Translations under genes and position numbers: made by a program
Assembly: GCF_900129265.1 (NCBI RefSeq)
Contig: NZ_FQVG01000028.1
Coordinates: forward strand, 1 to 36,010
Reading direction: 5' to 3'
DNA: 36,010 nucleotides
From: Caloramator proteoclasticus DSM 10124
GTDB taxonomy: Bacteria > Bacillota > Clostridia > Clostridiales > Caloramatoraceae
The notes under the pieces: generated by a model
Told to the model about the DNA's origin: nothing
Database searches by the model: none
What the model saw: only the letters and a program-made list of their open reading frames with translations
Shown: positions 32,306-36,010 of the stretch, one piece after another
Position numbering within the stretch: the first letter of the stretch is position 1
Layout of the letters: the number at the start of each line of letters is the position of its first letter

Positions 32306-33752
32306 TATTGTAAAGAAGTTATTTTTAATAAACTCACTAATATTAGTCCTTTTTATTATTTTGTCCTTTGCATTTCAGCACATATTTTTTGAAAGGTTTT
32401 ATGTCCATAAAAGAAAAATAGAGGCAATAAATGTATTAAGCAATTTTGTTGAGACATATGAAAAAACAGGAGATCTAAAATTATCCTTTGAAAAGTCAGT
32501 TGATATTAATAAGGCCTTTGGTTACAGGTTTTTGATTTTAGATAAAGAAGGGAATGTAAAATATGCGGTTAATCCAGCTGTGGATAAAGGTGCAAAGGAA
32601 AACATAAGAATTCTTACAGATGCAATTTTTAGAATAAGCACAGATAATTTGCTATCTAAAGTTGAAAAAAACAAATATTTTTCTGTGGTGTATTATAATA
32701 AAAGATTTCCAATAAGTAGTATTATAACCATATATAATTCGATTGAAAAGAATGAGTATATTGTATGTACTTCATTGCTTCAGCCAATAAATGAGGCGTC
32801 TAAGGTAATAAAGGAGCTTTATGTATATTTATTTGCGGCAGGAATAATTGTTACTTTAATAGTATCTTTAATCTACTCTAAAAATGTTTCAAGACCTATA
32901 CTGGAAATAAAGGATGTAGCGGACAGGATTGCTAATTTAGATTTTAGCAAAAGAATTGATATAAAGTCGGATGATGAACTTGGAATGCTTGCAAGTGCAA
33001 TAAATACAATGTCTGAAAATCTAAAGGATGCACTAAATTCCTTAAGGGAGGCAAATAAAAGGCTTGAGGAGGACATAGAAAAAGAAAAGAAGCTTGAAAG
33101 GATGAGAAAGGATTTTATAGCCGCTACATCCCACGAGCTAAAAACTCCTATAAACCTCATACAAGGATATCTTGAGGCCTTTAAGGATGATGTGTTTGAT
33201 GAAAAGGATAAGGATTATTATATAGATATTTTACTTGATGAAACTAAAAAAATGGCAAGTCTTGTTAACGATATGTTGGATTTATCTCAACTTGAAGCGG
33301 GGAAATACAATTTAGTTATTGAGGAATTTAATTTAAAGGATTTAGTAATGAGGGTAGTTAAAAAGTTTGAGGGAAGTATAAGAGAAAATAAAATAGAATT
33401 AATAATGAGTTTGACTGATGTTTTAGTTAAGGCTGACTTTTATAGAATTGAACAGGTCATAACTAACTATCTGACCAATGCAATAAGGCATTCTACTGGA
33501 AAGATTGAAATAAATTTATATAAAGAAGATGATTTGGTTAAATTTGAGGTAATTAACTCTGGTGAGAACATACCAGAAGAAGAATTGGAGAATATATGGA
33601 GTAAGTTTTATAAGCTTGATAAGTCAGGGAATAAAAAATATGGGGGTACTGGGTTAGGACTAAGTATAGTTAAGAATATCATTGAACTACACGGAGGAAA
33701 GGTTGGAGCCAAAAATATTGAAGGTGGAGTTAAGTTTTATTTTACATTATAG
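32286..33752 (+). CDS. Sensor histidine kinase
   Basis: A 488-residue membrane kinase. TM1 (about 12-32) and TM2 (about 177-197) flank an extracellular sensor region of about 140 residues. A HAMP domain follows (NVSRPILEIKDVADRIANLD), then a coiled coil, the HisKA H-box SHELKTP with His283, and the ATPase domain with NYLTNAIRHS (N box), ENIWSKFYKLDKS (F region) and GGTGLGLSIVKNI (G2). The start overlaps the response regulator by 20 nt; ATG 32286 is the most likely of TTG 32283, ATG 32286 and ATG 32295, but the site is not decisive. The layout resembles the BaeS/PhoR type. It probably senses envelope stress or a peptide exported by the efflux system. Confidence 0.93.
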   Translation: MQKMRGSIVKKLFLINSLILVLFIILSFAFQHIFFERFYVHKRKIEAINVLSNFVETYEKTGDLKLSFEKSVDINKAFGYRFLILDKEGNVKYAVNPAVDKGAKENIRILTDAIFRISTDNLLSKVEKNKYFSVVYYNKRFPISSIITIYNSIEKNEYIVCTSLLQPINEASKVIKELYVYLFAAGIIVTLIVSLIYSKNVSRPILEIKDVADRIANLDFSKRIDIKSDDELGMLASAINTMSENLKDALNSLREANKRLEEDIEKEKKLERMRKDFIAATSHELKTPINLIQGYLEAFKDDVFDEKDKDYYIDILLDETKKMASLVNDMLDLSQLEAGKYNLVIEEFNLKDLVMRVVKKFEGSIRENKIELIMSLTDVLVKADFYRIEQVITNYLTNAIRHSTGKIEINLYKEDDLVKFEVINSGENIPEEELENIWSKFYKLDKSGNKKYGGTGLGLSIVKNIIELHGGKVGAKNIEGGVKFYFTL

Positions 33753-33817
33753 ATTTTATTGATAAATAAGCTTTTTTAATATAAAATTATCTTCGAGGGT
33801 GTTTTGGAGGTGAATAT

Positions 33818-34405
33818 ATGGAACAGGTTTTAAATTTGATTTTGAATAAGTTGGATAATATTGACAATAGAATAGATAATATTGAAAAACGAATTGATGG
33901 TATTGAACAAAGAATGGATAACATTGAAAAACGAATGGACAATATTGAAAAACGAATAGATAACATTGAAAAACGAATGGACAATATTGAGCAAAGAATG
34001 GATAACATTGAAAAACGAATGGACAATATTGATCAGCGAATGGATAATATTGAAAAACAAATGGACAATATTGAGCAGCGAATGGATAATATTGAAAAAC
34101 GAATGGACAATATTGAGCAGCGAATGGATAATATTGAAAAACGAATGGATAATATCGAACATAGGGTGGATTCCATAGAAATAGACACAAAGGGAATAAA
34201 GTTAGATACAAATGAGATAAGAGCAAGTCAAGATAGGCTTGAAGCAAGGTTAGAGGATTTAGATTCTAAAAATGCAAAAAATCATATTGCAATGATGAGT
34301 ATAATGAAAACAACATATAAGGATGTGAAGTTTGTAAAGCATAAACTTTATCAAACAGAAGAGGATGTATTTGATATTAAGGATTATTTGAAGATAGTAA
34401 AGTAG
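33818..34405 (+). CDS. Heptad-repeat coiled-coil protein encoded by 21-bp tandem repeats
   Basis: A 195-residue soluble protein. Residues 12-116 are fifteen nearly perfect heptads of the form M/I-D-N-I-E-K/Q-R, giving a long coiled coil with Met/Ile at a and Ile at d. Residues 117-155 continue as a looser coil. The last 40 residues (from HIAMMSIMKTTYKDV) form a different, conserved-looking tail. GGAGGTG precedes the ATG. No membrane segment, signal or enzyme motif is present. I do not know its function; similar 'IDGIEQR' proteins occur in clostridia. The 21-bp repeats make the length likely to vary between strains. A terminator overlaps the stop. Confidence 0.8.
   Translation: MEQVLNLILNKLDNIDNRIDNIEKRIDGIEQRMDNIEKRMDNIEKRIDNIEKRMDNIEQRMDNIEKRMDNIDQRMDNIEKQMDNIEQRMDNIEKRMDNIEQRMDNIEKRMDNIEHRVDSIEIDTKGIKLDTNEIRASQDRLEARLEDLDSKNAKNHIAMMSIMKTTYKDVKFVKHKLYQTEEDVFDIKDYLKIVK
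33851..34165 (+). repeat. Fifteen in-frame 21-bp tandem repeats
   Basis: The unit is close to AATATTGAAAAACGAATGGA plus one base, with drift at third positions and at the AAA/CAA and ATG/ATA codons. Because 21 is a multiple of 3, gain or loss of units changes only coiled-coil length. Open frames on the opposite strand here are by-products. Confidence 0.85.
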
Positions 34406-34428
34406 GTGAAAAATTCACCTACTTTTTG
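34399..34428 (+). terminator. Terminator of the coiled-coil gene
   Basis: AGTAGGTGAA (34401-34410) and TTCACCTACT (34414-34423), followed by TTTTTG. The stop codon lies in the stem. Confidence 0.8.
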
Positions 34429-34448
34429 TTTTTGGCCTCCAGCCAAAA
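34429..34448 (-). promoter_or_regulatory. Candidate bacterial SECIS hairpin after the FmdB-type TGA
   Basis: On the minus strand, 19 nt after the TGA, TTTTGGC pairs with GCCAAAA around the loop TGGAG (7 bp, 5-nt loop). The published bacterial SECIS rules, as I recall them, ask for a 4-16 bp stem, a 3-14 nt loop with a G in its first two bases, and 16-37 nt from the UGA to the loop. All three are met. Short hairpins are common, so this alone is weak. Confidence 0.4.
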
Positions 34449-34460
34449 TTAGCATCCTGC

Positions 34461-34637
34461 TCAAGAGAAGCCACTTGATTTAGAAGAGTTTGATGAACCA
34501 TTTACTTTTATTGTGGGAAGTTTTTTCTTAACAAGTGTACTTTTACATTTAGGGCATTCTACCGTTTCATCTGCGTTTCTTACTAATTCCTCAAATTCGT
34601 TTTCACATATTTCACATTTGTAAGTAAATAATGGCAT
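34461..34637 (-). CDS. FmdB-type zinc-ribbon protein, possibly a selenoprotein extending to 34449
   Basis: As read to the TGA, a 58-residue protein. C8-x2-C11 and C28-x2-C31 (YKCEICENEF, VECPKCKST) form the zinc ribbon of the FmdB regulatory family. A Ser/Asn-rich tail ends KSSGFS. Many relatives end in a Cys-rich tail. Here the TGA (34463-34461) is followed in frame by GCA GGA TGC TAA, so read-through would give S-U-A-G-C, a UxxC redox motif, stopping at 34449. A SECIS-like hairpin follows. ATG 34637 is preferred over GTG 34643, which overlaps GGAGGTG. Role unknown; divergent from the rubrerythrin gene. Confidence 0.75.
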   Translation of the reverse strand: MPLFTYKCEICENEFEELVRNADETVECPKCKSTLVKKKLPTIKVNGSSNSSKSSGFS

Positions 34638-34701
34638 AAACACACCTCCTTTATACCCCTCTATGGTATATTATATGTATCAAAATAAAATTTTCAATAT
34701 T

Positions 34702-34717
34702 TTATTATGGATAATAA
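34702..34717. promoter_or_regulatory. PerR/Fur-like palindrome upstream of rubrerythrin
   Basis: TTATTATGGATAATAA is a perfect inverted repeat with a 2-nt centre, 17 nt before the -35 element. It resembles the PerR box (TTATAAT-N-ATTATAA). Reverse rubrerythrins are under PerR control in Clostridium acetobutylicum, so this assignment is plausible. Confidence 0.45.
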
Positions 34718-34734
34718 TTTTCTTCAAAAAACTA

Positions 34735-34763
34735 TTGTCAAAATAAAATATTTATGTTATTAT
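34735..34763 (+). promoter_or_regulatory. Promoter of the rubrerythrin gene
   Basis: TTGTCA (34735-34740), a 17-nt spacer and TATTAT (34758-34763) with a TGT extension before the -10. Confidence 0.6.
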
Positions 34764-34817
34764 AAAGATGTCAAAGGAAAATATAAATATTCATATAAAT
34801 AAAGGGAGGATGTTAAA

Positions 34818-35366
34818 ATGAAAAAGTTTGTATGTACAATATGTGGTTATGTTCACGAAGGAATGGAGGCACCAGATAAGTGCCCACAATGTAATGCTCC
34901 AAAGGAAAAGTTTATAGTAAAAGAAGATGGAAAGCTTGTTTGGGCAGATGAACACAGAATAGGAGTTGCTAAGGATGTTGATCCAGAAATAATAGAAGGT
35001 TTAAAGATGAACTTTATAGGAGAATGTACTGAAGTTGGTATGTATCTTGCTATGAGCCGTCAAGCTGATAGAGAGGGATATCCAGAAGTAGCTGAGGCAT
35101 ATAAGAGAATAGCAATAGAAGAGGCAGAACACGCAGCAAAGTTTGCTGAACTTTTAGGAGAAGTTGTAACAGACAGCACAAAGAAGAACTTAGAGATGAG
35201 AGTTCAAGCAGAATATGGTGCTTGTGAAGGAAAGTTAAAGCTTGCAAAGAGAGCAAAGGAACTAAACCTTGATGCAATTCACGATACTGTTCACGAAATG
35301 TGTAAGGATGAAGCAAGACACGGTGCAGCGTTCAAGGGATTATTAGAAAGATATTTCAATAAGTAA
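34818..35366 (+). CDS. Reverse rubrerythrin (N-terminal rubredoxin, C-terminal diiron domain)
   Basis: A 182-residue peroxide- and oxygen-scavenging protein. The rubredoxin part comes first (C6, C9, C22, C25; [12 protein letters not shown] and [11 protein letters not shown]). The ferritin-like four-helix diiron domain follows (about 50-182) with ligands in [24 protein letters not shown] and [11 protein letters not shown]. This domain order is the reverse of classical rubrerythrin and is typical of clostridial revRbr, which reduces hydrogen peroxide and oxygen to water with NADH-derived electrons. GGGAGG precedes the ATG. It has its own promoter, a PerR-like palindrome and a terminator. Confidence 0.94.
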   Translation: MKKFVCTICGYVHEGMEAPDKCPQCNAPKEKFIVKEDGKLVWADEHRIGVAKDVDPEIIEGLKMNFIGECTEVGMYLAMSRQADREGYPEVAEAYKRIAIEEAEHAAKFAELLGEVVTDSTKKNLEMRVQAEYGACEGKLKLAKRAKELNLDAIHDTVHEMCKDEARHGAAFKGLLERYFNK

Positions 35367-35377
35367 TATAAATTAAA

Positions 35378-35407
35378 ACGACTGTTCAATCGACAGTCGT
35401 TTTTTTA
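35378..35407 (+). terminator. Terminator of the rubrerythrin gene
   Basis: ACGACTGT (35378-35385) and ACAGTCGT (35393-35400), followed by a T run. Confidence 0.9.
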
Positions 35408-35477
35408 TAAGAAAATTTATTATAACCTGTATAATTTATAAAAATTTGGTTAACTTATATGGGGAGGGGTGATAAGT

Positions 35478-35546
35478 ATGGCAAAGAAAGAAGAAAAGAA
35501 ACAAAAGAAAAACAGAAAAAAAGAATCTATGCCTGAAGAAGAATAA
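35478..35546 (+). CDS. Very small basic protein, 22 residues
   Basis: The frame begins MAKKEEKKQKKNRKKESM and ends PEEE, so it is a lysine-rich peptide with an acidic tail. GGGGAGGGGTG is well placed before the ATG and a terminator overlaps the stop, so this is a complete transcription unit although very short. I do not recognise it. The composition suggests binding to RNA, the ribosome or another acidic partner. Confidence 0.6.
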   Translation: MAKKEEKKQKKNRKKESMPEEE

Positions 35547-35575
35547 TGTGTCCTAATCGGACACATTATTTTTTT
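35545..35575 (+). terminator. Terminator of the 22-residue gene
   Basis: AATGTGTCC (35545-35553) and GGACACATT (35559-35567), followed by ATTTTTTT. Confidence 0.85.
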
Positions 35576-35742
35576 ATAATTAAACTTAACAGATTAAAAA
35601 AATATTTAATGCAATTATTATCGTTTTATTAAAGATAAACTGTATTGAGTAAAATGTAGTATAATATTAATATTGGTTTGATTTTTAAGTTTGCAGAACA
35701 ATATACCGCGAAATGAAAAATGTCACATTTCACCTGGGTGGG

Positions 35743-35801
35743 AGACCTCCGAAAAAATATTATGGTATAATAAATATGCATAAATATTTTTTCGGAGGTC
35801 T
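35743..35801 (+). promoter_or_regulatory. Hairpin with internal promoter controlling the right-edge transposase
   Basis: Nineteen-base perfect inverted arms at 35743-35761 and 35783-35801 enclose a 21-nt loop. The loop holds an extended -10 (TGGTATAAT, 35763-35771). The right arm holds the transposase ribosome binding site (CGGAGG). Transcripts from the internal promoter start after the left arm and cannot form the hairpin. Transcripts entering from outside form it and hide the site. The arm may also be the terminal inverted repeat of the element. Confidence 0.65.
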
Positions 35802-35804
35802 TTT

Positions 35805-36010
35805 ATGTTTAATAAGAACAATCAACAAATTGATATTATGACAAATATGATATATGAAAAATTAGTACCTAAAGATCATCTTCTTGTTAAAATAGATTCA
35901 ATTATTGATTTTTCTTTTGTATATGATATCGTAAAAGAAAAATATAGTGAAAACAGAGGAATAAAAGCCTATGATGCAGTTATTCTTTTTAAATTATGTT
36001 TACTTGAATA
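35805..36010 (+). CDS. IS1182/IS5-type (DUF772) transposase, N-terminal fragment cut by the window edge
   Basis: An open frame of 68 codons from ATG 35805, starting MFNKNNQQIDIMTNMIYEKL and continuing PKDHLLVKIDSIIDFSFVYDIVKEKYSENRG and AYDAVILFKLCLLE. The pattern V-P-x-x-H-L-L-x-K-I-D ... F-x-x-x-Y-D-x-V-x-x-x-Y ... G-x-x-x-Y-D-x-V-x-L-F-K is the DUF772 N-terminal domain of IS1182-like transposases. GGAGG in the hairpin arm is 7 nt before the ATG. The catalytic domain lies outside the window. Confidence 0.82.
   Translation, partial: MFNKNNQQIDIMTNMIYEKLVPKDHLLVKIDSIIDFSFVYDIVKEKYSENRGIKAYDAVILFKLCLLE

Noticed and set aside
33851..34165. Tandem repeats as a CRISPR array
   Set aside because: Units are contiguous with no spacers, and they encode in-frame heptads.
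33756..34247. Long minus-strand open frames rich in Phe, Tyr and Ile
   Set aside because: They mirror the 21-bp repeats of the coiled-coil gene and have no independent start signals.
35703..35742. T-box-like sequence (ACCGCG near GGGTGGGAG)
   Set aside because: The order and spacing do not match a T-box, no stem I or specifier is visible, and the downstream gene is a transposase.

Overview
The window is AT-rich, Gram-positive-type DNA with strong GGAGG ribosome binding sites, TTG and GTG starts, AGA-rich codon use and many hairpin terminators. The gene set (reverse-type rubrerythrin, thermolysin-type protease, short NadB, GGDEF proteins, an ECF sigma factor paired with a beta-propeller membrane protein) points to an anaerobic clostridium. 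A Caloramator-like genus is possible, but that is a guess. Both edges cut insertion sequences: an ISL3-type transposase start on the left and an IS1182/DUF772-type transposase start on the right.

Layout: two tandem PAS-GGDEF cyclases (420-3131); an esterase/MFS pair (3711-5661); a small membrane protein and an OPT peptide transporter on the minus strand; an ABC exporter (8227-9939); a ZIP metal transporter, a secreted M4 protease and the pdxST vitamin B6 operon on minus (10262-15124); the NAD operon nadABC on minus (15246-18247); a DEAD-box helicase and a small zinc-ribbon protein (18936-20811); a GAF-GGDEF cyclase (21698-22792); an ECF sigma/beta-propeller pair (22910-25472); a cobalt/nickel ECF transporter cbiMQO behind an attenuator-like leader (25491-28160); a MacAB-like efflux system with its two-component regulator (28540-33752); a heptad-repeat coiled-coil protein, an FmdB-type zinc ribbon, a rubrerythrin and a 22-residue basic peptide.

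The most notable content is non-coding. (1) Two copies of a structured RNA of about 420 nt lie on the minus strand (11122-11541 and 18394-18812). Each has a long closing helix, GNRA-capped hairpins and compensatory changes between the copies. I do not recognise the family. (2) Four copies of a palindromic miniature element of 200-285 bp are each flanked by degenerate direct repeats of about 19-23 bp. Two copies sit inside intrinsic terminators. Three carry an identical 81-bp GC-rich core that the fourth lacks. (3) The FmdB-type gene ends in an in-frame TGA followed by Ala-Gly-Cys-stop and a hairpin that fits the published bacterial SECIS geometry, so it may be a selenoprotein with a UxxC motif. 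(4) Several leaders look like RNA switches: upstream of the zinc-ribbon gene, upstream of cbiM, upstream of the ZIP gene, and around the right-hand transposase start.

How the genes work together: nadABC supplies quinolinate to NAD synthesis and pdxST makes pyridoxal phosphate. The sigma factor has its own ECF-type promoter and overlaps the propeller gene, which suggests a sigma/anti-sigma surface sensor. MacA, ATPase, permease, response regulator and kinase are closely spaced or overlapping, which suggests one self-regulated efflux operon. All functional calls come from reading motifs; no database search was run.
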